The position numbers were made by a program, and so were the translations under genes. Positions 26,290 through 35,100 of a DNA stretch of 64,000 nt are shown here, in pieces; position 1 is the first letter of the stretch, and each line of letters opens with the position of its first letter. The notes under the pieces are model-generated. The model had not been told where the DNA came from. It saw only the letters and a program-made list of their open reading frames with translations, and searched no databases. This DNA comes from Ferrimonas senticii DSM 18821 (GTDB lineage Bacteria; Pseudomonadota; Gammaproteobacteria; Enterobacterales; Shewanellaceae), in the NCBI RefSeq assembly GCF_000422665.1, contig NZ_KE383898.1, positions 62,001-126,000 on the forward strand, read 5' to 3'.

Positions 26290-27405
26290 ATGGATTTGGA
26301 CTCGTTATTGGAGCTAATGCTAACGCGTAAGGCTTCGGATCTGTTTGTCACCGTTGGTTTCCCACCCAGCGCTAAAATCGACGGCGAGATGGTCAAACTG
26401 CACCATGAAGCGTTGACCCATGAGCAGGTGTTGGCGATGGTCGAAGGGGTGATGTCCGAGGATACCAAGCGCCAGTTTCACAAGCATCGTGAGGCCAACT
26501 TTGGCTATGGCGGCCCGAGTGAACACGCCCGCTTTCGGATTTCGGCGTTTTGGCAGCGTGATTATCCCGGCATGGTGATCCGCTCGATCACCACTAAGAT
26601 CCCATCGATGGAAGAACTCTATCTGCCGGAGGTGATGAAAGAGATCTGCATGGCCAAGCGTGGCTTGGTGATTATGGTGGGCGCCACCGGTACCGGTAAG
26701 TCGACTTCGTTGGCGGCGATGGTGGGGCATCGCAATCGTAATGCCCGGGGCCACATCTTGACCATTGAGGATCCGATTGAGTTTGTTCATAAGCATGAGC
26801 AAAGCATTGTCACCCAGCGCGAAGTCGGACTGGATACCGAAAGCTTTGATGCCGCGCTGAAAAGCTCGCTACGACAGGCGCCGGACGTGATCCTGATTGG
26901 TGAAATCCGTTCGCAAGAGACCATGGAGTTTGCGCTGGCGTTCGCCGAAACCGGCCATTTGTGTATGGCGACGCTGCATGCTAACAACGCCAACCAAGCG
27001 CTGGAGCGGATTGCCCACTTAGTACCGAAAGAGAAGCACGAACAGTTGCTGTTCGACCTGTCGCTAAACCTGAAAGCGGTGATGGCGCAGCAGTTGGTAC
27101 CGCGTCGGGATGGCACCGGACGTCGGGTGGCGATCGAAGTGTTGCTGAATACCCCACGGGTGGCGGACGTGATTGCCAATGGCGATCTGCACCTGCTGAA
27201 AGAGGTGATGAACAGCAGCCGTGAAATGGGGATGCAGACCTTCGACCAAGCGCTGTTCGAGCTGTATGACACCGGTGAGATCAGTTACGCCGATGCGCTG
27301 CACTACGCCGATTCGCCGAACGATCTGCGGTTGATGATCAAGCTGAAGCAAAGCCATCATGGCAGCGCTGGCTACCTAGAAGGCGTATCAATCGATCTGG
27401 ACTGA
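26290..27405 (+). CDS. pilU: PilT-like retraction ATPase PilU
   Basis: Accessory ATPase that works with PilT in pilus retraction and surface behaviours. 371 residues. Walker A GATGTGKST at 131-139, TIEDPIEFVHKHE, Walker B LIGEIRSQE, and GHLCMATLHANNANQALERI. GAGGGG stands before the ATG. The gene is followed by a tandem-repeat array, with no clear terminator. Confidence 0.96.
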   Translation: MDLDSLLELMLTRKASDLFVTVGFPPSAKIDGEMVKLHHEALTHEQVLAMVEGVMSEDTKRQFHKHREANFGYGGPSEHARFRISAFWQRDYPGMVIRSITTKIPSMEELYLPEVMKEICMAKRGLVIMVGATGTGKSTSLAAMVGHRNRNARGHILTIEDPIEFVHKHEQSIVTQREVGLDTESFDAALKSSLRQAPDVILIGEIRSQETMEFALAFAETGHLCMATLHANNANQALERIAHLVPKEKHEQLLFDLSLNLKAVMAQQLVPRRDGTGRRVAIEVLLNTPRVADVIANGDLHLLKEVMNSSREMGMQTFDQALFELYDTGEISYADALHYADSPNDLRLMIKLKQSHHGSAGYLEGVSIDLD

Positions 27406-27447
27406 TGAAAACGGTAGAGGCGGCTGTCAGGCTGTAGTTATTAGTAA

Positions 27448-27564
27448 TCAGTTTTCAGTTTTCAGTTTTCAGTTTTCAGTTTTCAGTTGTCAGTTGTCAG
27501 TTGTCAGTTATCAGTTGTCAGTTGTCAGTTGTCAGTTGTCAGTTGTCAGTTGTCAGTTGTCAGT
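27448..27564. repeat. Heptamer tandem repeat TCAGTT(T/G/A), about 17 copies
   Basis: Perfectly phased 7-base units: five TCAGTTT, three TCAGTTG, one TCAGTTA, seven TCAGTTG and a partial TCAGT. It starts 42 bases after the pilU stop and lies in the convergent gap with the HIT gene. Non-coding. Such arrays usually vary in copy number by slippage. Confidence 0.9.
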
Positions 27565-27597
27565 GGCGCAGCGGTGGTTATCACCGCAGTGCCACTG
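27561..27597. repeat. Large hairpin at the end of the heptamer array
   Basis: Outer stem CAGTGGC (27561-27567) / GCCACTG (27591-27597), inner stem GCGGTG (27571-27576) / CACCGC (27582-27587), with matched 3-base internal loops. No T run follows, so not a classical terminator. It abuts and slightly overlaps the last TCAGT unit. Confidence 0.7.
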
Positions 27598-27616
27598 CTC
27601 TTGCTTTGGCTCTTAA
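27595..27616 (-). repeat. Short direct repeat, copy A
   Basis: CTGCTCTTGCTTTGGCTCTTAA matched two-mismatch by 27645-27666 and, over a shorter part, by 30630-30644. On the minus strand it reads TTAAGAGCCAAAGC. Function unknown. Confidence 0.4.
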
Positions 27617-27644
27617 CTGCTCACTAAAAACTAATCACTGACAG

Positions 27645-27666
27645 CTGCTCTTACTTTGGCTGTTAA
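27645..27666 (-). repeat. Short direct repeat, copy B, spanning the HIT stop codon
   Basis: Second copy of the 22-base unit, two mismatches from copy A. Its minus-strand reading begins with the TAA stop of the HIT gene (27663-27665) and continues into AGCCAAAG. Confidence 0.4.
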
Positions 27667-28088
27667 GCCCGTTCAAACTCAACCAGTTGGCACAGGTGTT
27701 GATGCCAACCGTCGACCGTCTGCGACAGCGTCGCAGGATCGTAGGGTTGCATCGGCAACTGTCCCCAGATCGGTTTTGGCCAGCATGGGTCAGTTTGGAA
27801 CCGCGCAACATGATGAATATGCAGTTGTGATACTACGTTACCGATGGCGGCAACGTTGATCTTGTCCGCTTGGGTATGCTGTTCCAGCATGGCAGCGATG
27901 GTGCAAGACTCTTCCATCAACTGCATCCGATCGTCGCTGTCCAGTTGATGCACTTCGGTGATGTCGGCACGCATTGGCACCAGAATCAACCAAGGGAACT
28001 GGCTATCACGGCTAAGGCGAACTTGGCACAGTGGCAGGGTGCCCAGCAGTACGGTATCGGCATCCAGCGTCGGGTGAATTTGAAACAT
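27663..28088 (-). CDS. HIT family protein
   Basis: Histidine-triad nucleotide hydrolase/transferase-type protein, about 141 residues. The triad motif is in QLHIHHVARFQTDPCWPKP, a variant HxHxH. The FPWLILVPMRADITEV block is typical of a subgroup found in Shewanella and Pseudomonas. I choose the ATG at 28088, giving MFQIHPTLDADT; a TTG seven codons upstream is an alternative. Substrate unknown. It converges on pilU. Confidence 0.88.
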   Translation of the reverse strand: MFQIHPTLDADTVLLGTLPLCQVRLSRDSQFPWLILVPMRADITEVHQLDSDDRMQLMEESCTIAAMLEQHTQADKINVAAIGNVVSQLHIHHVARFQTDPCWPKPIWGQLPMQPYDPATLSQTVDGWHQHLCQLVEFERA

Positions 28089-28205
28089 AACAGTGTGCTC
28101 TTCGATCAACTTGGCAATTTATAGGCGATTTGTTGACACGCTAACTGATTGGCGAGACTGAATCCAGATCACAACATAATCATGCGGTTAAATGTGACAA
28201 AAACA

Positions 28206-28232
28206 ACAAACCGGCTTCAAGAGCCGGTTTGT
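28206..28232 (-). terminator. Terminator of the deaD gene
   Basis: Perfect 11-bp stem ACAAACCGGCT (28206-28216) / AGCCGGTTTGT (28222-28232), loop of 5. On the minus strand it is followed by TGTTTTTG. It stands about 60 bases after the deaD stop. Confidence 0.8.
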
Positions 28233-28292
28233 TCATCTAGTCAATCAGCACTACCGATTGATTTTGTTAAGCTAAAAGCAATGGCTTAGCGA

Positions 28293-30341
28293 TTAACGGT
28301 TGCCGAAGCTGTCGTCACGACGTGGGCGACGCTCGCCACCTTCGCGGAAACCGCCTTCACGGCGCTCACCACGGTAGCCACCTTCACGACGCTCACCGCC
28401 TTCACGGTTGCCACGGTAGCCGCCTTCACGACGCTCACCGCCTTCGCGGTTGCCACGGCAGCCGCCTTCACGACGCTCGCCACCGTCACGGAAACCGCCT
28501 TCACGGCGCTCACCACGGTAGCCGCCTTCGCGACGCTCACCGCCTTCACGGTTGCCACGGTAGCCGCCTTCACGACGCTCACCACGGAAACCGCCACCAT
28601 CACGACCGCCTTCACGACGACCACGGAAGCCGCCATCACGACGATCACCGCCTTCGCGACGTGGACGTGGTTCGATCACTTCGTCGGTACGCTCCGCGTT
28701 CAGCGCACGGCTACGTACGTTTACTTGCTTCAGCTTCGCCAGGGTTTCGCCAGCCATATCTTTTGGCAGTTGCACCAGGGTGTGCTCGTCGTGCAGACGG
28801 ATTTGACCGATCAGGCCAGAGTCCAGTTGCAGTTCGTTCGCGATAGCGCCAACGATGTCTTTAACTTGGGTGCCGTGCTCACGACCCACTTCCAGACGGA
28901 AGGTGTCGAAGTCAACGTTGGCACGACGTGGGCCGCGCTCACGACGCTCGCCACGCTCTGGACGATCACCGCGTTCGAAACGGTCACCACGCTCGCCGCG
29001 CTCACGCTCGAAGCGTGGCTTTGGATCTGGCTGAGGGTTCAGAGGCTTGGTGCGCTGACGTTGGAACAGCAGGGCCGCAGCCAGCTGATCGATGGTCAGT
29101 TCGTTCTCTTCTGCCATTTTGGCGATCAGCGCTTGCATCTCAGCCAGTTCGGTAGAAGCGATGCACTCAGCCAGCTCTACGCTCAGCTTAGCGATACGGT
29201 GTTGGCCCAGCTCTTCTGCGGTAGGCAGTTCCATCATTTCGATGGTGCCAGCAGTCTGACGCTCGTAAAAACGCAGCTGACGCAGTTCGCGTGGACGGGC
29301 AAACAGGATTGCAGTACCGGAGCGACCTGCACGGCCGGTACGACCGATGCGGTGTACGTAGGACTCAGAGTCCATTGGCAGGTCGTAGTTCAGTACGTGG
29401 GAGATACGTGGCACGTCCAGACCGCGAGCTACTACGTCGGTGGCGATCAGGATGTCGATCTTACCTTTGTGCAGCTGCGCTACGGTGTGTTCGCGCTGTT
29501 GCTGGCTCATGTCACCGTTCAACGCTGCTGCTTTGAAGCCCAGGTTGTTCAGGTGGTTAGCCAGTTCCATGGTGTCGTTACGGGTACGAACGAACACGAT
29601 CATCGCATCGTAGTCCAGGGTCTCAGACAGACGCTCCAGTGCGGTCAGTTTGTTCAGACCAGACACTTTCCATGCTTTCTGAGTGATGTTGGCTTTTTGC
29701 GCCTTGTCCGCTTGGATCTTAACGTGCTTAGGATCTTTCAAGAAGCGCTCAGCGATACGACGGATCTGAGTTGGCATGGTCGCAGAGAACAGCGCCATTT
29801 GGGTCTGTTCTGGCAGGTGCTCCAGAATCCACTCGATATCTTCCAAGAAGCCCATGTTGAGCATCTCGTCCGCTTCATCCAGTACACAGCACTGGATAGA
29901 ATCTAGTTGCAGGCTGCCGCGACGGATGTGATCCATCAGACGACCTGGGGTGGCAACGATAACCTGAGAGCCACGCTCCAGATCACGCAGCTGTGGGCCG
30001 TATGGCTGACCACCGTACAGGGTGGTAACGCGCAGGCCTTTCATGTTTACGGCAAACTTTTCCAGTTCGGTAGAAACTTGGATTGCCAATTCGCGAGTTG
30101 GTGCCAGCACCAACATTTGTGAAGCGCGCTGACGCGGATCGATACCAGCCAGTGCTGGCAGACCGAAAGCTGCAGTTTTACCAGTACCAGTCTGAGCTTC
30201 GCCCAGAATGTCACTGCCATCCAGCATGTAAGGGATGGATTGAGCTTGGATCGGAGTAGGCTGAGTAAAGCCCATGGAAGATACGGCGTTCAGCAGCGCT
30301 TCGGGTAAACCGAGGCTGGAAAAATCACAGCTATTAGACAT
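28293..30341 (-). CDS. deaD: DEAD-box RNA helicase DeaD/CsdA
   Basis: ATP-dependent RNA helicase used in ribosome assembly and RNA decay, often cold-induced. 682 residues. Motif I AQTGTGKT at 49-56, DEAD at 155-158, SAT at 186-188, then HRIGRTGRAGR of motif VI. After the helicase core come the DeaD-specific RNA-binding domain (DFDTFRLEVGREHGTQVKDIVGAIANEL) and a long C-terminal tail of RGG-type repeats, roughly residues 570-682, with units such as GGERREGGYRGNRE. One unit carries Cys in place of Tyr. The tail is a DNA-level repeat of about 42 bp and may vary in length. The gene has a long leader of about 190 bases. Confidence 0.95.
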   Translation of the reverse strand: MSNSCDFSSLGLPEALLNAVSSMGFTQPTPIQAQSIPYMLDGSDILGEAQTGTGKTAAFGLPALAGIDPRQRASQMLVLAPTRELAIQVSTELEKFAVNMKGLRVTTLYGGQPYGPQLRDLERGSQVIVATPGRLMDHIRRGSLQLDSIQCCVLDEADEMLNMGFLEDIEWILEHLPEQTQMALFSATMPTQIRRIAERFLKDPKHVKIQADKAQKANITQKAWKVSGLNKLTALERLSETLDYDAMIVFVRTRNDTMELANHLNNLGFKAAALNGDMSQQQREHTVAQLHKGKIDILIATDVVARGLDVPRISHVLNYDLPMDSESYVHRIGRTGRAGRSGTAILFARPRELRQLRFYERQTAGTIEMMELPTAEELGQHRIAKLSVELAECIASTELAEMQALIAKMAEENELTIDQLAAALLFQRQRTKPLNPQPDPKPRFERERGERGDRFERGDRPERGERRERGPRRANVDFDTFRLEVGREHGTQVKDIVGAIANELQLDSGLIGQIRLHDEHTLVQLPKDMAGETLAKLKQVNVRSRALNAERTDEVIEPRPRREGGDRRDGGFRGRREGGRDGGGFRGERREGGYRGNREGGERREGGYRGERREGGFRDGGERREGGCRGNREGGERREGGYRGNREGGERREGGYRGERREGGFREGGERRPRRDDSFGNR
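28330..28660 (-). repeat. 42-bp-type repeats encoding the DeaD RGG tail
   Basis: Tandem, imperfect copies on the minus strand encoding GGERREGGYRG(N/E)R(E/R)-like units about 11-14 residues long. The reading frame is kept throughout, so gains or losses of units would not break the protein. Confidence 0.7.
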
Positions 30342-30452
30342 TAAAAATGCTCGATATAAAGGCAGAAGGGATCTGCGTAAAGATAGAGAGGTGCTAGCCC
30401 ACCGACGGTCCCAGAAAAAACACGTAGTCTGATGGCGCTACTCACCCCGAGT

Positions 30453-30500
30453 TATACCAACACGGTGAGAGTACATTATTTACTCAATCAAATCGGTATT
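30453..30500. repeat. Short ATACCAA-type element in the deaD leader
   Basis: 48 bases bounded by TATACCAA and its degraded inverse ATCGGTAT. The right end, ACTCAATCAAATCGGTAT, closely resembles the right end of the 22612-22773 element (ACCTAATCAAATTGGTAT). It looks like an internally deleted relative. It would be transcribed as part of the deaD leader. Confidence 0.5.
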
Positions 30501-30540
30501 GCCGAGTCGGACGGTATCACCATCCAACTTGAGGGCGCGA

Positions 30541-30568
30541 ATCATACCCGATAAAAATAAAAAGACAA
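30541..30568 (-). promoter_or_regulatory. Probable sigma-70 promoter of deaD
   Basis: On the minus strand: -35 TTGTCT (30568-30563), 16-base AT-rich spacer, -10 TATGAT (30546-30541). Transcription would begin near 30534, leaving a leader of about 190 bases before the deaD ATG. A long leader fits cold-regulated RNA helicase genes. The remaining 30342-30640 gap holds only the element above and the end of the GST gene's downstream region. Confidence 0.6.
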
Positions 30569-30629
30569 GCGTTTTGGATGTTATCTGAACAATTGTGAGC
30601 AGACCAAGTTGGCAACTTAGTCTGCCCCT

Positions 30630-30644
30630 GTGCTTTGGCTCTAA
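30630..30644 (-). repeat. Short repeat, copy C, at the GST stop codon
   Basis: GTGCTTTGGCTCTAA, similar to the 27595 and 27645 repeats. On the minus strand it starts at the GST gene's TAG and reads TTAGAGCCAAAGC. Confidence 0.35.
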
Positions 30645-31264
30645 TTTTGCGCCGCTAGTTCTTTTGTTAACGACGATTGCGCCGCAGGGCGGGCACTGAT
30701 GCGGGCGCGATACGCTTCGGCGTTAGCGCTCAGTGGCATCTCGAACCGTTTGGCCCAATTAAGGGTATGTGCCAGCAGGATATCAGCCACCATAATCTGT
30801 TCGCCAAAGAGGAATCCATTAGCGGGGATCTCGTGCTCTACCTCATTCATTATCTTGCTAAATTCCCAACTGGCGGTGGCCAACATCGCGGCCACCCGCT
30901 GCGCTTCTGGCAGGGCGAACTTATGTTTGCCGATGTTCCACAGCGGCTGTTCAATTTCGGCGATGATAAGGCTAATCAGTTGCTGGTGGCGGGCGGAATC
31001 GGCACTGCCGGGCTTGGGCAGCAACTGACCATTGCCATAGCGTTCGGCCAAAAACACACAGGCGGCCGCGGATTCGGTGATGACGATGTCATCGACCACC
31101 AAGGTTGGCACTTTGCGGCGAGGATTCAGTTGCTGGTATTGGTCGCTGCGCTGTGCACCTTCACGAATGTTGACCAGTTGATAGTGCCAATCCAGCCCCA
31201 ACTCTTCCAATGTCCATGAAACGCGCCAAGAACGGGTTTGCGGAAAACCGTGCAGAGTGATCAT
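30641..31264 (-). CDS. Glutathione S-transferase
   Basis: 207-residue soluble GST. Thioredoxin-like N-terminal half with SWRVSWTLEELGLDWHYQLV, the cis-Pro KVPTLVVDD and the glutathione-binding ITESAAA, then an all-helical C-terminal domain. AAGGAG lies 8 bases before the ATG. It could conjugate electrophiles or act as a thiol reductase. The position of Ser12 in TRSWR fits beta/theta-like bacterial GSTs. Substrate unknown. Confidence 0.88.
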   Translation of the reverse strand: MITLHGFPQTRSWRVSWTLEELGLDWHYQLVNIREGAQRSDQYQQLNPRRKVPTLVVDDIVITESAAACVFLAERYGNGQLLPKPGSADSARHQQLISLIIAEIEQPLWNIGKHKFALPEAQRVAAMLATASWEFSKIMNEVEHEIPANGFLFGEQIMVADILLAHTLNWAKRFEMPLSANAEAYRARISARPAAQSSLTKELAAQN

Positions 31265-31332
31265 GTGCTAGCTCCTTGCTGTGATAAATTTTTATAAGCT
31301 CATAAGATGACCAAAAAACAGCAGGATGGCTA

Positions 31333-31869
31333 ATGGATCCGCAACGCCAATATCAACAGCGGCAACAGCTGCAACAACTCGTCGAGCAACTGCAGATCGC
31401 GACCGAGCGTTATCAGCATCCACCGCTGCAAACTTGTGCTGAGGCCGATCGCCTTGGCTTGGTGCGCTCCGGTCTGCGTACTAAGAACCTGTTTTTGCGC
31501 AGTGACAACGGCAAGCGTCACTTTTTGCTGGCGACCTTGTCAGAACAGCAAGTGGATTTAAAGGCCTTGGCCAAGACACTCGGCTTACGGCGTTTAGGCT
31601 TCGCCTCACCCGAGCGGTTGTGGCACTACCTTGGGCTAGAGCCGGGGCAGGTGTCACTGTTGGCACTGGGACACCCCGCCGCCAATCAGGTCGAAGTGCT
31701 GATTGACCAACAACTGTGGACCGGTGCCAGTGTGCAGTGCCACCCACTCGATAATTGCCAAACCTGGTGTGTGCCGCAACAAGGGCTGGTGCAACTGTTC
31801 GACCACTGGCAGGTGCGCTGGCAACTGTTGCCGGTGCCAGCGCTGAGTAATGATATTAGGGCGTGTTGA
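31333..31869 (+). CDS. Prolyl-tRNA deacylase-like protein (YbaK/ProX family), 3' end supplied by a MITE
   Basis: Editing domain of the YbaK/ProXp family (PF04073), which removes wrong amino acids from tRNA; the TKNLFLRSDNGKRHFLLATL and LGLEPGQVSLLAL blocks suggest the ProXp-ala (PrdX) branch, clearing Ala-tRNA(Pro). 178 residues. The last two codons and the TGA stop (31861-31869) lie within the left inverted repeat of a MITE at 31859-32101, so the native C-terminal end has probably been replaced. The catalytic region is upstream of the insertion and intact. Confidence 0.82.
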   Translation: MDPQRQYQQRQQLQQLVEQLQIATERYQHPPLQTCAEADRLGLVRSGLRTKNLFLRSDNGKRHFLLATLSEQQVDLKALAKTLGLRRLGFASPERLWHYLGLEPGQVSLLALGHPAANQVEVLIDQQLWTGASVQCHPLDNCQTWCVPQQGLVQLFDHWQVRWQLLPVPALSNDIRAC

Positions 31870-32101
31870 TGTTTGGTGTTCAGAATTTGGCCGAGGATAG
31901 CGGCTGTCAATCGAGGATTGCGATTGAAGGCATAGTGGCTCTACGTCGAAATCGTACGACGAAGAGTGGCGGCCGCTAGTCCGGCCCTACAAGGCGCCCT
32001 TCGGTGATGAATGACCAGTCAAATTGACTGAGCGAGTCTAATTTGGCATTAGATATGGCCGATGATGGGCGCAAAAATATACGGCAAAGGTCAACACGCC
32101 C
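31859..32101. mobile_element. MITE with 11-bp terminal inverted repeats and TTA target duplication
   Basis: 243-bp unit with ends GGGCGTGTTGA (31859-31869) and TCAACACGCCC (32091-32101), exact inverted copies. Similarity continues imperfectly inward (TTTG at matching places). Both ends are flanked outside by TTA, a 3-bp target duplication of the type made by IS5-family (TNA-target) transposases. It encodes no transposase. It fills the gap between the deacylase and RND genes. Confidence 0.8.
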
Positions 32102-32105
32102 TTAG

Positions 32106-35100
32106 CTAAGCCGCTTGGGCGTTTTCCCTTGGCTTGCGTCGCTTCGGCGTCAACTGCACTACCTTGGGTAACCTCCGAGTGACTCGATAGGCCGCTGGCA
32201 CCGCTAAAAACGACAACACTGTGGTCAGCAAGGTGCCGCCAGCAATGGCGATAGCGAACGGTGGCCAGAAGCCGCCTCCGGCCAGGATCAGCGGCATAAA
32301 GCCACCGATGGTGGTGATGGTGGTCGAGCCAATATGGCGGCTGCAACGGCCAACAGCCGCTAAGGTGGCATCGACATCGCCACGCCGTGCCGCAGTGCTT
32401 TGCTCCAGCTCCGCCAAAATCACAATGGCGGCGTTGATCGCCAATCCCATCAACCCCATCAAACCGATCATTACGTTAAAGCCAAACGGGAAACCACCAA
32501 GGTAGACCGACAACAGCCCTAAGCCAATTGATTGCAAGGCACTGGCCAGAATGATTGCGGTGATCCGAAACGAGTTAAACGACAACACTACGATGCTCAC
32601 CAGTGCCACCATGATCAAGGTGACGCTGGAGAGCAGTTGACCAACGGCATTATCGCGCTCGGCACTCTCGCCGCCGATCTCTAAACGGATCCCTGCCGGC
32701 AGGGTGAAGTTCTGTGCGGCCATCTGCTGTTGCACTTGGTTAAGTACTTGTGACGGCAACACCCCAGCGTGAATGTAGGCCATGACGGTATTGATCCGTT
32801 CGCCGTTGCGCCTTGGAATGCTGCCGCGACTGGGCTCAACCGTTAACTGGCCCAGTGCCGACACCGGCAGATAGCGGCCTGAAGGGGTGACCAATGACAG
32901 GTTGCGCAGATCACTGCCATCTGCGCGTTGTTCATCGCTCAGTAGAACCCGCACCGGCACCGTTTCTGGGCCCTCGATGATGCTGCCGCCGACGCTGCCA
33001 TCAAGGCCGCCACGGATCTGCTGGGTTACCTGTGCCAGATCCAGTCCTGCCGCTTGCACCGCTTGTTCATTCAGCTGCAACTGCACCCGCGGCAACCCAG
33101 TTTGCAGCGAACTGCGGGTGTGGCTGACCTCGGTTTGCTGCTGCAACATCAACCGCAGTTGTTCGCCGGTTTGCTCCAGTAGGGCTAACTCTTGGCCGAC
33201 CAAGCGCAGCTCGACCGGGGCAAAGAACGGCGGCCCCTGCTCTAGGCGGCGAACAATCACTTGGGCCTGCGGGAAGCGCCGATCCAGCTCGGCTTGCAGC
33301 AGCGGCACCAATTGATTGGCGCGCTGATAATCGACGGCGGTGATCATGCCGTTGGCAAAGTTACTGACATTGCGTTCGCTTGGGCGCTGGTTGTAGTAAA
33401 ACGACGGCATATTGCGGCCGATGTTCCACGCGGTTTGTTTAATTCCGGGTTGCTGCCGCAGCCAATCATCGATCTGCTGCGTGACGGCGGTGGTGGCCTG
33501 ATGGCTGGCGGAGGCGGGCATCCACACATCGATCTGGAACATATCCCGATCCGATGGCGGAAAGAACTGCTCTGGTAACTGGGTTGCGGCCCAAAAGCCG
33601 GTAAGAGGCAAAAAGGTAACGATGGCGATGGTCAGTTTCGGGCGTAACAAGGCGCGGCGCATAAAGCGTTCAGCGGCGGCGCTAAATCGTGGCAGGTCAA
33701 TACCGCTGCGCCACCAACTGGTTTTCTCTGGGGTTTGCTGGGCAATAAACCGTCCCGCAAGGCCGGCAATCAAGGTGTGACTAATCGCATAAGAGGCCAA
33801 CAGGGCAAAGCTCACCGCTAAGGCGATACCGCCAACAAATTCACCGGCGGGGCCGGGCATCAAGAATATTGGCGCAAACGCCAACACCGTGGTTAGGGTG
33901 CTGGCCAACAGCGGCAACCACAGGTGGCTTAAGGTGCTGCGCACGGCGGCGACGGCATCCAAACCACGGCGTTTGCGTTGACCAATACCATCGACCACCA
34001 CAATGGCGTTATCGACCATGATCCCCAGCGCCACCACCAGGCCAACCACCGACATCTGATGGATAGGCAGGCCGTAGTAGTACATGCAAGTGAGGGTAAC
34101 CAGCACCGTCAGCGGCAACGCGGTTGCCACCAGCAGGGCGCTGCGCAGCCCCAGTGTTATCAACAGCACCAGCACAATTAGGGTAAAGCCTTGGGCTAAG
34201 CTCAGCGCCAGATCGCTTAACCGCTGCTCGGTGTATTGACGCTGGTTAAACAGGGTATCGATGGCGATATTGCTGGGCAGTTGCTGCTTAAGCTCAGCAA
34301 TTTTTTGGTCCACTTGTGGATCCCAGCGGTCAATTCGCACCTGCGGCAGCATTCTTACCGCGACCAAGACTGCCGGCTCGCCGTTGACTAGAGCCACATC
34401 CAGCAGCGGTTGCTGATAGTCGCGACTGATGCTGGCGATGTCGCCTAAGCGGATCCCCTGATTGCTGCTGCCAACCCGCAGTGGCAGCTGCCGAATACGA
34501 TCCAGTGAGTCCAGTTCGCCGGCGATCTCGACTTGGGCGCGGGCATCGCGGCCGCTTAGGCTACCTGCCGAACCTTTGCTGTCGGCGGCGGCGATGATCT
34601 GCGCTAGGCGATCATGGCTCAGCCCCAGCGCTTGCAGTTCGGCAGAACTTAAACGCACGCTGATCTGTTCTTGTTGGCGGCCATGCACCTTAACGTAATC
34701 GGTGCCGGATAAACTGCGCAGCCGATTGGCTAAGGCTTCGCTGTAACGCCCCAGAGCTAACAGGTCGACCTCGCCCGGTCCTTGCCAGCGCAGCGCCATG
34801 ATCCGAGTAAAGGCGGTTGACACTTGGGTGTCGAGCAACGGCTCGAAGCTGCCGGCGGGAAACTCACTGGCGGCCTCACTGTTAAGTGCACGGACTTTGT
34901 TCCACACCTGCTCCATATCACTGATGCCATCGCGCAGCTCGATGGTGATCCGCGAGATCCCCGGCCGTGATGACGACTCGATCTTGACGATCTCCTCAAG
35001 GGTGCGCAACTTGGCTTCCAGCGGTTCGGTGATCTGCGCTTCAATTCGTTCGGCGGTGGCACCGGGGTAAGCGGTTTGTACTGCGGCAAAGCGTTCGCTA

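Noticed and set aside
27448-27564. Possible CRISPR array
   Set aside because: Units are 7 bases with no spacers; this is a simple tandem repeat and no cas genes are present.
28322-28846. His/Arg-rich repetitive plus-strand frame (HGSRLHDAHRL-type)
   Set aside because: It is the antisense reading of the DeaD RGG repeats; the repeat period comes from deaD.
28725-29906. 393-residue open frame on the plus strand antisense to deaD
   Set aside because: It lies wholly inside the conserved helicase gene, lacks a ribosome site and domain, and its composition mirrors deaD codons.
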